Assembly (NCBI RefSeq): GCF_009670965.2 | Contig: NZ_CP073239.1 | Location: forward strand, 1,240,001-1,304,000 | DNA from: Riemerella anatipestifer | GTDB lineage: Bacteria; Bacteroidota; Bacteroidia; Flavobacteriales; Weeksellaceae | Length of the DNA stretch: 64,000 nucleotides | Direction: 5' to 3' | Shown: positions 8,531 through 18,439 of the stretch, one piece after another | How the letters are laid out: each line of letters starts with the position of its first letter | Position numbering within the stretch: position 1 is the first letter of the stretch | Translations under genes and position numbers: made by a program | The notes under the pieces: generated by a model | Databases searched by the model: none | Told to the model about the DNA's origin: nothing | Seen by the model: the letters and a program-made list of their open reading frames with translations, nothing else

Positions 8531-8575
8531 ACTTTTAAGTAAATGAGATTAGATAGGTATAAATCTAAAAATCCT

Positions 8576-8583
8576 TATATTTG
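8576..8583 (+). promoter_or_regulatory. -7 box of the deoxyhypusine synthase homologue
   Basis: TATATTTG matches TAnnTTTG and lies 16 nt before the ATG at 8600, giving a very short leader. Confidence 0.65.
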
Positions 8584-8599
8584 CGATAAATAAAAAATT

Positions 8600-9574
8600 A
8601 TGAGTAAACCGATTACTGAATTTATAGAAAAATACTATTTACACTTTAATGCTGCTGCATTAGTAGATGCTTCTAAAGGTTATGTAGCACACTTAAAAGA
8701 TGGTGGTAAAATGATGATTACCTTGGCGGGAGCAATGTCTACCGCAGAAATGGGCAAGATTTTAGCAGAAATGATAAGACAAGATAAAGTTCAAATCATT
8801 TCTTGTACAGGAGCTAATTTAGAGGAGGATTTGATGAATCTGGTAGCTCATTCTCATTACGAGAGAGTGCCTAATTATAGAGATTTAACGCCTCAGCAAG
8901 AGTGGGATTTATTAGAGAGAGGTCTTAACCGTGTAACGGATACTTGTATTCCAGAAGAGGAGGCTTTTAGAAGACTTCAAAAACACATTGTAGAAATTTG
9001 GAAAGATGCAGAGGCTAAAGGAGAAAGATATTTCCCTCACGAGTATATGTATAAAATGCTACTATCTGGTGTGCTTGAGCAGTATTATGAAATCCCTAAA
9101 GAAAACTCATGGATGTTAGCGGCTGCGGAGAAAAATCTACCTATCGTTGTACCAGGTTGGGAAGATTCTACAATGGGGAACATCTTTGCTAGCTACTGTA
9201 TCAAAGGAGAATTAAAACCTTCTACAATGAAGTCAGGGATAGAGTATATGACTTATCTAGCCGATTGGTACACTAAAAACTGCGGTGGTAAGGGAGTTGG
9301 TTTCTTCCAAATTGGAGGAGGTATTGCGGGAGATTTCCCTATCTGTGTGGTACCAATGCTCTATCAAGATATGGAAATGCACGATATTCCATTTTGGTCT
9401 TATTTCTGCCAAATATCAGATTCAACCACTTCTTACGGTTCATATTCTGGGGCTGTACCAAATGAGAAAATCACTTGGGGAAAATTAGATATAGATACAC
9501 CTAAATTTATTGTAGAAAGTGATGCTACGATTTGTGCACCTCTAATGTTCCAATATGTGTTAGAAAATTCATAG
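8600..9574 (+). CDS. Deoxyhypusine synthase-family protein (polyamine transferase)
   Basis: 324 residues, typical for bacterial DHS homologues. The family uses NAD to move an aminobutyl group from spermidine. In eukaryotes the acceptor is a lysine of eIF5A, which bacteria lack. The enzyme-intermediate lysine is conserved: ITWGKLDID with Lys295 corresponds to the catalytic Lys of human DHS (WGK motif). The NAD-binding Gly-rich region includes FFQIGGGIAGDF and CTGANLEEDL. Bacterial members are thought to make homospermidine or similar polyamines, which suits flavobacteria that accumulate homospermidine; this activity is inferred. It is monocistronic, with its own promoter and terminator. Confidence 0.9.
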   Translation: MSKPITEFIEKYYLHFNAAALVDASKGYVAHLKDGGKMMITLAGAMSTAEMGKILAEMIRQDKVQIISCTGANLEEDLMNLVAHSHYERVPNYRDLTPQQEWDLLERGLNRVTDTCIPEEEAFRRLQKHIVEIWKDAEAKGERYFPHEYMYKMLLSGVLEQYYEIPKENSWMLAAAEKNLPIVVPGWEDSTMGNIFASYCIKGELKPSTMKSGIEYMTYLADWYTKNCGGKGVGFFQIGGGIAGDFPICVVPMLYQDMEMHDIPFWSYFCQISDSTTSYGSYSGAVPNEKITWGKLDIDTPKFIVESDATICAPLMFQYVLENS

Positions 9575-9606
9575 GAAATAAAGTTGATATATAATTTTTG
9601 GAAGAG

Positions 9607-9641
9607 TTGGGTTTAATCTGTATAGATTGAACCCAATTTTT
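9607..9641 (+). terminator. Terminator of the deoxyhypusine synthase homologue
   Basis: A 13-bp stem (9607-9619 with 9624-9636, one G-U pair) with a GTAT loop is followed by five Ts. It begins 33 nt after the stop. Confidence 0.88.
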
Positions 9642-9773
9642 ATAGAGGCGGTATCCTTTTTCTTTTTTGGGATTGAAGTTTGGTGTTGGGGAAAAGAGAA
9701 AGATATAGCCGAAAGCCCGACGGCGAGGTATTAGTTTTGGGTTTGGGGGAGCCGGTACGCCCCAGTTATTGTA
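9642..9773. repeat. GC-richer intergenic element, possible dispersed repeat
   Basis: This stretch between two terminators has several G-runs and small palindromes (GCCG 9708-9711 with CGGC 9721-9724). It is clearly richer in GC than the flanks. A minus-strand frame through it (9525-9776) would encode a low-complexity, Pro/Arg-rich peptide with WGVPAPP near its start, which I judge non-coding. I recall similar short hypothetical ORFs scattered in flavobacterial genomes, so it may be a dispersed non-coding repeat. This cannot be confirmed from one copy. Confidence 0.35.
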
Positions 9774-9776
9774 CAA

Positions 9777-9817
9777 AAAAATACCCCTTTACTCATCATG
9801 AATAAAGGGGTATTTTT
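9777..9817 (-). terminator. Terminator of katG
   Basis: A perfect 15-bp stem (9777-9791 with 9803-9817, core TACCCCTTTA) lies 16 nt after the katG stop. A T run follows on the minus strand. Confidence 0.92.
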
Positions 9818-9832
9818 ATTAAAGAAATTTTA

Positions 9833-12079
<2,247 letters not shown>

Positions 12080-12088
12080 TTATTGATG

Positions 12089-12096
12089 CAAAGGTA
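12089..12096 (-). promoter_or_regulatory. katG: -7 box of katG
   Basis: On the minus strand it reads TACCTTTG, a full match to TAnnTTTG. It lies 33 nt before the katG ATG. A TTG (12121-12123 in complement) is 24 nt further upstream, just outside the usual spacing. Confidence 0.65.
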
Positions 12097-12245
12097 ACGG
12101 AATAATTTAATTTATAAAAACAATTAAATTTATAACAATAATAGATTTTATAAATTAAACTATAACTTCTACAGTAATGCAAGAATTGAGCCTTTTATTT
12201 GGATTTAACTTTATTTTAATATTAAGTTTTCTTTTTTAAGTGCAC

Positions 12246-12278
12246 CGCTATAAGGTCGCTATAAGCTCTCTATAAGCT
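12246..12278. repeat. Three imperfect tandem 11-bp repeats
   Basis: CGCTATAAGGT, CGCTATAAGCT and CTCTATAAGCT follow each other without gaps. They lie between the katG promoter and the terminator at 12343-12373. Confidence 0.7.
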
Positions 12279-12342
12279 AGGAGGGTGGTTTTGTTTTTAG
12301 ATTTTGGGCTGGTTTATTTGTTATGCTTTTATTACCGACTAA

Positions 12343-12373
12343 AAAAAGGCAGACCTTTAAGGTCTGCCTTTTT
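12343..12373 (-). terminator. Terminator of the 12403-12963 gene
   Basis: A perfect 14-bp stem (12343-12356 with 12360-12373, core GGCAGACCT) has a 3-nt loop and A and T tracts on both sides. It begins 30 nt after the stop of the minus-strand gene. Confidence 0.9.
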
Positions 12374-12402
12374 GCTGGTAGGCTTTGTGTTTTTGCCCTG
12401 CT

Positions 12403-12963
12403 TTATAGTAGGGTTTCTTGCTCTACAAGGTTGGCTGGGGTGTCTGTGGCTCTGATGATGATTTTGTCCCCCGACAGCTCCTCATTGTTGGCTTTGGCAG
12501 TATATACCCAGTCTAGCCCCTGTGGTGTGGCGGTGCCTTCTTCTACCAAACTGCCGTCTTGATTGTAGATGTGTACGCTTACTTGCTCTACTTTGTAGTC
12601 ATCATACACTTGTACTTTTATAAGGTCTCCTTTTTTGCCCGTGTAACTAGAAAGGTCTATTTTTTCTATTTTTGGGGCGTTTAGGAGGTCTGCTACGGCT
12701 ATATTATAAGGGGTAATGCCGTCTTTCTTAGCCGCTTCTGTGGTGTAAGCCTCCTTTAAACTAGGGTCTAGTAGTGCGTTTTTGGCATATAGCACCGCTT
12801 TTTGGAACTTCTGCTGGTGCTCTAGCTGCTTGGTTGAGTTTCTGTCTGTTTTTTGAGGCACTTTAGACACTATGGTTTTGCCATTTCTTTGGCTAAAGAT
12901 AATAAGGTCTCCCACCTTGCCACTAAGCCCGTGGGTAATAATGTTGTTTTTGCTTTCTGCCAT
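12403..12963 (-). CDS. Hypothetical protein with N-terminal GLSGKVGD motif (DUF6266-like?)
   Basis: 186 residues, no signal peptide or membrane segment. The N-terminus (HGLSGKVGDLIIFSQRNGK, then TIVSKVPQKT) resembles the short beta-hairpin motif of Bacteroidota DUF6266-type proteins, but I am not sure of membership. A helical middle (LEHQQKFQKAVLYAKNALL) leads to a beta-rich C-terminal half that looks like an Ig-like or adhesin fold. Base composition is above the window average, as in the FISUMP gene 90 nt upstream. The two are probably co-transcribed and may have arrived together. Function is unknown. Confidence 0.8.
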   Translation of the reverse strand: MAESKNNIITHGLSGKVGDLIIFSQRNGKTIVSKVPQKTDRNSTKQLEHQQKFQKAVLYAKNALLDPSLKEAYTTEAAKKDGITPYNIAVADLLNAPKIEKIDLSSYTGKKGDLIKVQVYDDYKVEQVSVHIYNQDGSLVEEGTATPQGLDWVYTAKANNEELSGDKIIIRATDTPANLVEQETLL

Positions 12964-13053
12964 AATTGTTTAGTTTTTTACAGGTTATACTTTAGTTTAT
13001 TTATCTTATATATAAGGAAGGGGAGACCCTTTTGTTTTTTGAGCTAAGACCAC

Positions 13054-14967
13054 TTAGTTGTCTTTAATGCAGCGGACGCTATACCCGTTTGTACGAAGTG
13101 CGTAGTAGGTCGTGCCGCTATTGTAGCTAATGAACCATAGGCGTCTTGCATTGCTTTCAGCGTAATGCTCGCTACTCCACAAGTAGCCGTCCCTGCCCTG
13201 ATAGTAGGGCGAGCCAGCAACCCAATCGCGGACACCACTGGCAGGCAGGCGGAGCAACTGCTCGTTCCACATCACCGACGAAGAAGAGGAACTATTACCT
13301 AAATTTTGTCCTGTAATGGCATTATGTAAAGCCACCTGCTCCGCGTGAGTAGGAACGTGATAACCCACAGGACAAGGGTTGTTAGAACCATTCACCTGCC
13401 AAAGGTTATATGGTCCTGAACTATCTAAATTACTATTTACCCATGAAGTATCAAGACTATGGTAAGGAATAAACTTATTCGTCCCTGCGTTAGTCCAAGA
13501 TGAGGATGTAGAACCCAAACCTGAGTATTTAGGTGTACCACTTGTAGCATCTGTCCAAGTGATGAGCTCGTGTCCGTCTGGGTTACGCTGCCATTGGAAC
13601 AATGAACCGTACGCCCGCCAGTCTTTTTTAATCTGCTCGGTAGTCGGATTAGAAAGTGGTTCTGCGGTGGTGGTTTTTGTATAATCTAAAGCCCCAGCTT
13701 GACGCGTTGGGTTAAACCATTGAGAACCTACGCGAGCATACTCCGCCCCAAGGTTGTTATTGAGCCAAGTTTTTCCATCTGGTCCTTGGATAGGAAGATA
13801 GATAAACTGGTGTTCTTTTTCTGTAGTTGAACCATAACCCACACAGTCAAAAGTGGTCTTACCAAAACAACGGTCAGGAATACCGCCAATGCCTTTAAGC
13901 ACTACACTATACTGCTGTCCGTTAAGCGTGTAAGGTATGGTGGCAATAATGTACTCTTGCCCTGGTGGTAACATTTTTACTAAATATTCTTGGTCGCTTC
14001 CACCAACGGTAATGGTCGCCTCTAAATTCCCATTAACGCCAAAGTTCCCTGCAGGAATCGTGAGCGTTAGGGTATTGGTATCATTACCTTCACCCAATGT
14101 GGTGGTTATGGTTTGAGAGGTTACGGCATTATAAGAACCACTCCCATTGGTATAAGGAATTTTTACAATGAGTTTATCTGTGGTATTGTTGATTTTACCT
14201 TGAACCTCTGTTTTTGGGGTCGTCCCATCATAAGTAAGCGAAACCACATACTCAGTTTTCGGTAAGGTAATGGTGGCAGAGCCTAGACCTACTTGGGTAT
14301 ATTGGTCAGCTTGTGCCCCGAGTTTGCTAAAATTAGCCGTCAAAGTGCCTGTTTCGGGCGTGCCACTCATGATGTAAGTTAATAATGCTGCCTGACCCGA
14401 AGCTAAATTAACGGTATTACTTCCAAAACAATTACCCCCAGTACCCGAAGGCAGTAGCGTCCAACTACAACCAGTAATGCTAATGCCGGCGTTGCCATTC
14501 TGAATACTTACCGCATCGGCAAATGAAGAATTAACGCTACTAAACGAATTGTTTTCTAACTTAAATTTGACTTTATTGGTAGCGGTAAGCGGAACACCAC
14601 CCACATAAGAGCCCTCAAACCCTTGAGGGGTTACCGCTACGCTTTGGGATTTGCTACTCCCTACATCGGGCAAACATGCCCATTGGTGGACACCTCCCAA
14701 AATGCCTCTATAAATCTCAATGCACTCTTTGTCGGTATTGTAAATCATCGTGCCTTTTTTAGGGTTGGTAAAGGTAGAACGCTCGGTAGTGCTAAACTCT
14801 GGAAACAATACGCCCTGCGTATGACCACTTGGGAGTGTATTTAATTCTTTCTTAGAAATATCTAAAGTGGCTTGTGGCTCTTTGGTATTGATGCCCACTC
14901 TGCCGCTGTAATCTTGGGCGTTCAGCACTAAAGGCAGAAACACCACACATAATAAAATCTTTTTCAT
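13054..14967 (-). CDS. Secreted FISUMP-domain (TIGR02145) protein with variable-looking C-terminus
   Basis: 637 residues. A Sec signal peptide (MKKILLCVVFLPLVLNAQ) is followed by GRVGINTKEPQATLDI, a motif common at the N-terminus of flavobacterial surface proteins. A long Thr/Gly/Asn-rich beta region fills the middle. The C-terminal 200 or so residues match the Fibrobacter succinogenes major paralogous domain: CPVGYHVPTHAEQVALH, LRLPASGVRDW, GYLWSSEHY and the ending YSVRCIKDN. This is a C-type-lectin-like fold in related proteins. The last 190 bp are about 56% GC against 43% just upstream, with many NNC codons (see findings). It is probably displayed outside the cell; the ligand is unknown. 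Confidence 0.88.
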   Translation of the reverse strand: MKKILLCVVFLPLVLNAQDYSGRVGINTKEPQATLDISKKELNTLPSGHTQGVLFPEFSTTERSTFTNPKKGTMIYNTDKECIEIYRGILGGVHQWACLPDVGSSKSQSVAVTPQGFEGSYVGGVPLTATNKVKFKLENNSFSSVNSSFADAVSIQNGNAGISITGCSWTLLPSGTGGNCFGSNTVNLASGQAALLTYIMSGTPETGTLTANFSKLGAQADQYTQVGLGSATITLPKTEYVVSLTYDGTTPKTEVQGKINNTTDKLIVKIPYTNGSGSYNAVTSQTITTTLGEGNDTNTLTLTIPAGNFGVNGNLEATITVGGSDQEYLVKMLPPGQEYIIATIPYTLNGQQYSVVLKGIGGIPDRCFGKTTFDCVGYGSTTEKEHQFIYLPIQGPDGKTWLNNNLGAEYARVGSQWFNPTRQAGALDYTKTTTAEPLSNPTTEQIKKDWRAYGSLFQWQRNPDGHELITWTDATSGTPKYSGLGSTSSSWTNAGTNKFIPYHSLDTSWVNSNLDSSGPYNLWQVNGSNNPCPVGYHVPTHAEQVALHNAITGQNLGNSSSSSSVMWNEQLLRLPASGVRDWVAGSPYYQGRDGYLWSSEHYAESNARRLWFISYNSGTTYYALRTNGYSVRCIKDN

Positions 14968-14989
14968 AAGGTTTAATATTTAAAGGGTT

Positions 14990-15041
14990 ATAGATATTAG
15001 ATATTAGAGGTTAGATATTGGGTATTAGAGGTTGGAGGTTC
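14990..15041. repeat. Degenerate TAGATATTAG-type direct repeats
   Basis: Units such as TAGATATTAG, ATATTAGAGG, TTAGATATTGGG and TATTAGAGGTTGGAGG repeat with drift just upstream of the FISUMP gene start. Confidence 0.6.
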
Positions 15042-15290
15042 GGTTTAAGGATTGGTGAGGCTATACTAAGTTCTAAACTCTTATATCTCGCTTCTAGCCT
15101 TAAAAAAAATACCTCCCTCCTCTCAACACACACAAAAAAAACGAGGAGGAAGGCTAAGACAGAAAGGGCAAAATACCCCTCCTGTACGCTAGAAACCCCT
15201 AACCAAAACAACAAATTAAACTTATGAACTAAGGAGGCTTCTAGCAGGTATTTATGAAAACAAAACTTAGCGTATGCTAAACGCAAAATA

Positions 15291-15310
15291 CCCCCAACCT
15301 GTGTTGGGGG
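15291..15310. repeat. GC-rich perfect hairpin
   Basis: CCCCCAAC (15291-15298) pairs with GTTGGGGG (15303-15310) across a CTGT loop. There is no T run on the plus strand. It stands alone in gene-free DNA. Confidence 0.6.
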
Positions 15311-15380
15311 AGTGCTATTTATCAACAATAAAAGTCTAAAGAATTTTCTAGATAATACGACGCATACCCACGAAACTATA

Positions 15381-15395
15381 TGTGTGTGTGTGTGT
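15381..15395. repeat. TG dinucleotide tract
   Basis: Seven TG units plus one T. This is a potential slippage site, 200 nt upstream of the GNAT gene and more than 400 nt upstream of the FISUMP gene. Confidence 0.8.
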
Positions 15396-15596
15396 TTACG
15401 AAATTATTTGAGATAGCCAAATAATCTTGTAACTTTTTTACACTTAGTTGTATGTTATTGGTATTGCGTATCATAAAACTGGAACAAACTTATAACCTTT
15501 TGTAGAAGTGTGCAAGTTTTTGAGATTTTTTTTGAATAAAAATCTTTTTTGATGAGGATTTTATTTTGTATCCTTGCGAGATAAAATAGAGAAACG

Positions 15597-16115
15597 ATGT
15601 TGGGAATTGCAATAAAAAAAGTAAAAACTAATGAGGTTGAGGCTCTACAACAGATAAGTAAAACTACTTTCTATGAGACTTTTGCTACGGATAATACTCC
15701 AGAGAACATGCAAAAGTATTTAGATGAGGCTTTTTCTGTAAAGTGCCTTAGAGAGGAGTTGCTAGATGAGTTTTCGGAGTTTTATTTTGCTAGAGTTGAT
15801 GAGGTGTTAGCGGGGTATCTTAAGCTTAATTTTGGTGTTTCGCAAACGGAGTTGAAAGACTCTAAAGCTATTGAGATAGAGCGTATCTATGTACTGAAAG
15901 CCTTCCAAGGTAAAAGGGTAGGGCAAGCCCTCTACGAACATACTCTCCAACTGGCTAGAGATAGAGGGGTAGATTATATTTGGTTAGGGGTATGGGAACA
16001 GAACTACAAAGCCATTCGTTTTTATGAGAAAAATGGCTTCGTGGCGTTTGACAAGCATCTGTTTGTATTGGGAGATGACCCTCAAACGGATATTATGATG
16101 AAGCTGAAATTATAA
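15597..16115 (+). CDS. GNAT family N-acetyltransferase
   Basis: 172 residues, one GNAT domain. The acetyl-CoA-binding loop is FQGKRVGQALYE (Q/RxxGxG/A type). The C-terminal signature WLGVWEQNYKAIRFYEKNGF is typical of the family. It acetylates a small molecule or protein amine; the acceptor cannot be predicted. The N-terminal EALQQISKTTFYETF resembles GNATs annotated in many Gram-positive and Bacteroidota genomes. It is a lone gene, convergent with the trmH-family gene, whose stop lies 3 nt away with no terminator between them. Confidence 0.92.
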   Translation: MLGIAIKKVKTNEVEALQQISKTTFYETFATDNTPENMQKYLDEAFSVKCLREELLDEFSEFYFARVDEVLAGYLKLNFGVSQTELKDSKAIEIERIYVLKAFQGKRVGQALYEHTLQLARDRGVDYIWLGVWEQNYKAIRFYEKNGFVAFDKHLFVLGDDPQTDIMMKLKL

Positions 16116-16118
16116 AAA

Positions 16119-16892
16119 CTATAACCGCTGTCTTAAAATTTCGTAGCAACTCACTGCTACGGCATTGCTTAGGTTGAGGGAGTCTATTGTCCCTGCCATA
16201 GGCACAAGAATGTTTTCTGCCTTGCCTTTCCAAAAATCACTAATCCCAGAGTGCTCTGTCCCAAAAATTAAAGCGGTTTTGGTTTTAAAGTCTTTTTGGT
16301 GGATTAGCTGGGCGTCTTCGCTCATAAAGGTGGTGTAAACCTTAAAATGGTGTTTCTTTAAAAATGCTAAAGTACTCTGGTTATCCGCTTGAAAAATATT
16401 CATACCAAATAAACAACCTACACTAGACCTAATGACATTTGGGTTGTAAAAATCTACTTTAGGGTCGGTAACAATAAGGGCGTCTATGCCAAACGCTTCG
16501 CAGCTTCTAAGTATAGCCCCAAGGTTGCCCGGTTTTTCTATGCTTTCTACAATGATGACCGAAGCATTTTCGGACGGAATAAAATGGTCTAAGTGGTTTT
16601 GTGGTGTTTTGTAAACGCCGATAATCCCTTCGGTAGTACCTCTATAAGCGATTTTTTGGTATATCTTATCTGTAATGTAATAGGTTTTTGCATTGGTGGG
16701 TGGCTCTGCAGAGAAAATACTCTCACAGATGTAAAACTCTAGGGCTTCGTTGCCAAAAGTTAAGGCTCTCTGATTTTCCTGCACACCTTCTACAATGAAA
16801 ACGCCTTGCTTTTTTCTAAACCTATTGTCGGTGGCTAATCGGTTGAGGTGTTTTATTTTGTCGTTCTGTAAACTTTCTATGATTGTTTTCAT
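16119..16892 (-). CDS. TrmH/SpoU family RNA 2'-O-methyltransferase
   Basis: 257 residues. An N-terminal substrate-binding domain (KIKHLNRLATDNRFRKKQGV) precedes the knotted SPOUT domain. The three SpoU motifs are present: ESIEKPGNLGAILRSCEAFG, then LIFGTEHSGI, then LNLSNAVAVSCYEILRQR. It is predicted to 2'-O-methylate a ribose in rRNA or tRNA using SAM. Whether it acts on 23S rRNA like RlmB cannot be fixed from sequence. It starts 6 nt after the rmuC stop, so the two are probably co-transcribed. Confidence 0.93.
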   Translation of the reverse strand: MKTIIESLQNDKIKHLNRLATDNRFRKKQGVFIVEGVQENQRALTFGNEALEFYICESIFSAEPPTNAKTYYITDKIYQKIAYRGTTEGIIGVYKTPQNHLDHFIPSENASVIIVESIEKPGNLGAILRSCEAFGIDALIVTDPKVDFYNPNVIRSSVGCLFGMNIFQADNQSTLAFLKKHHFKVYTTFMSEDAQLIHQKDFKTKTALIFGTEHSGISDFWKGKAENILVPMAGTIDSLNLSNAVAVSCYEILRQRL

Positions 16893-16898
16893 TTTTGG

Positions 16899-18386
16899 CT
16901 AGTCTTTTTCGCTGTCGTCTATCAGACCTTGTGCAAGGGTCTTTTTGGTTTTTACGCCTAACTCTTTTAGTTTTTCGGTTTGTTTCACAAGGTTATCTCT
17001 GCCCGAGGTAAGCTGTCCAAAGGCATCGTTATAGGCAGCTTTAGCGTTGTCTATATTTTTGCCAACCTTCTCTAGATTTTCTACAAATCCTACAAACTTA
17101 TCGTAAAGTTTAGCCCCTCTCTCGGCGATAGCCATTGCGTTTTGGTTTTGATATTCTCGCTTCCAAAGGTCGGCAATCAGTTTTAGTGAAGTAATGAGGT
17201 TACTTGGGTTGAGGAGTAATATTCGCCTATCATAAGCAAAGCTCCAAAGGTTAGGGTCGGCTTGCATAGCGGCAATATAGGCAGGTTCGCTAGGGATAAA
17301 CATCATTACGAAATCTAGTGATTTACCATAATCATCATAGGCTTTATGGGACAACTCTACAATGTGATTTTTAACCGAACTAAGGTGTTTGTTGAGGTTG
17401 ATGTCGTAGAGGTCGGCATCGGTTTCGTCTATTAAATCGGTAAAGGCGGTAAGTGATACCTTAGAATCTATAATGACGGTACGCTGGTCAGGATATTTTA
17501 CTACAGCATCGGGACGCATTTTCTTACCCGAAAACTCGGAATAAAGGGCTTTGTTGTCCTCATTTTTAAGCTCGTGTTCTAGGAAGTATTCTCTGTTTTT
17601 TACCAAGCCAGATTTCTCTAAGATACTCTCCAATATCATTTCGCCCCATCTGCCCTGTGTTTTAGCTTCGCCCTTTAAAGCACGGGTTAGTTTTTTGGCG
17701 TCTTCGGAAATTTGTTGGTTGAGTTCTGCCAACTCTTTTACCTTTGCTCCTAGAGAAAAGCGTTCTTTAGCCTCTTTATCATAGGTTTCGTGTACGGTGT
17801 TTTTGAGCTCCGTGATTTTCTCTTGGAAAGGTTTTAATATATGTCCTAAATTTTCTTTGTTAAGGGAAGTAAATTTTTCGGTTTTCTCCTCTAAAATTTT
17901 ATTAGCAATGTTTTCAAACTGAAGTTTTGTGGCTTCTTGTAGCTCTTGTATTTCCTTTTTTTGACTGACTAATGATTGTTCTAGAGTTTCGTTTTTGGCG
18001 GAAAGTTCACTTATTTTAGCATAATAATGCTGATTTTTCTCCTGTAGTTGAGAGAGGTTAAGTGTTTGGGTTTGTAGTTGGGTTTTTAGTTCTTCTATTT
18101 GGCTATGTGCTGTTTCTAGCGTAGCTGAAGTTTTGGATAAAGAATCTTTAAGGCTTTCGTTTTCTGTGGTTTTTGCTTTATAGTGTTCTTTTTCCAAATT
18201 CAGGCTTTGTTCTAAATCTTTGGTCTTTGAAATCCAATTTTTAAGGTCGGTTTCATTGGCTATAAAATTACGATTGAGCTCGTCATAGGTTGCTCTAGAA
18301 ATGGTGTTTGATTTACCAAAAAAGTAAACCATAAGCCCACCTATCACTCCTCCAAAAATAAAAATGATGAGAAAGTATAAAGTCAT
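16899..18386 (-). CDS. rmuC: DNA recombination protein RmuC
   Basis: 495 residues. An N-terminal membrane segment (LYFLIIFIFGGVIGGLMVYF) leads into a coiled coil of about 150 residues rich in Q/E/L/K. The conserved RmuC domain follows: LTRALKGEAKTQGRWGEMIL, then KMRPDAVVKYPDQRTVIIDSK with the restriction-nuclease-like D-x-K core, then SLDFVMMFIPSEPAYIAA. RmuC limits inversion at short inverted repeats in E. coli; the enzyme activity is not firmly established. The order pncB, rmuC, trmH on one strand suggests an operon, with 53 nt between pncB and rmuC. Confidence 0.95.
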   Translation of the reverse strand: MTLYFLIIFIFGGVIGGLMVYFFGKSNTISRATYDELNRNFIANETDLKNWISKTKDLEQSLNLEKEHYKAKTTENESLKDSLSKTSATLETAHSQIEELKTQLQTQTLNLSQLQEKNQHYYAKISELSAKNETLEQSLVSQKKEIQELQEATKLQFENIANKILEEKTEKFTSLNKENLGHILKPFQEKITELKNTVHETYDKEAKERFSLGAKVKELAELNQQISEDAKKLTRALKGEAKTQGRWGEMILESILEKSGLVKNREYFLEHELKNEDNKALYSEFSGKKMRPDAVVKYPDQRTVIIDSKVSLTAFTDLIDETDADLYDINLNKHLSSVKNHIVELSHKAYDDYGKSLDFVMMFIPSEPAYIAAMQADPNLWSFAYDRRILLLNPSNLITSLKLIADLWKREYQNQNAMAIAERGAKLYDKFVGFVENLEKVGKNIDNAKAAYNDAFGQLTSGRDNLVKQTEKLKELGVKTKKTLAQGLIDDSEKD

Positions 18387-18439
18387 CTATTTAATCTAAA
18401 TTTTATATAATTTGTACTACAAACGGTCTTTTCTGAAAG

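Larger units (their letters stand above)
14968..15596. other. Gene-free region with simple repeats and hairpin
   Basis: No credible gene was found in these 629 nt. A minus-strand frame at 15011-15328 has biased, low-complexity composition and no family resemblance. The region contains degenerate direct repeats of TAGATATTAG type (14990-15041), a polypurine-rich tract, an 8-bp GC-rich hairpin (15291-15310) and a TG dinucleotide run (15381-15395). The right end holds the likely promoter of the GNAT gene, TATCCTTG, one mismatch from consensus, at about 15570. Confidence 0.6.

Noticed and set aside
9525..9776. 83-residue minus-strand frame overlapping the deoxyhypusine synthase gene end
   Set aside because: It crosses a terminator hairpin and a likely non-coding repeat, and its composition is biased; not a credible gene.
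13044..13238. Overlapping minus-strand frame in the FISUMP 3' end
   Set aside because: Alternative frame of the GC-rich segment; the main frame has full domain support.
15011..15328. 105-residue minus-strand frame
   Set aside because: It is built from simple repeats and a hairpin, with no start signal or known family.
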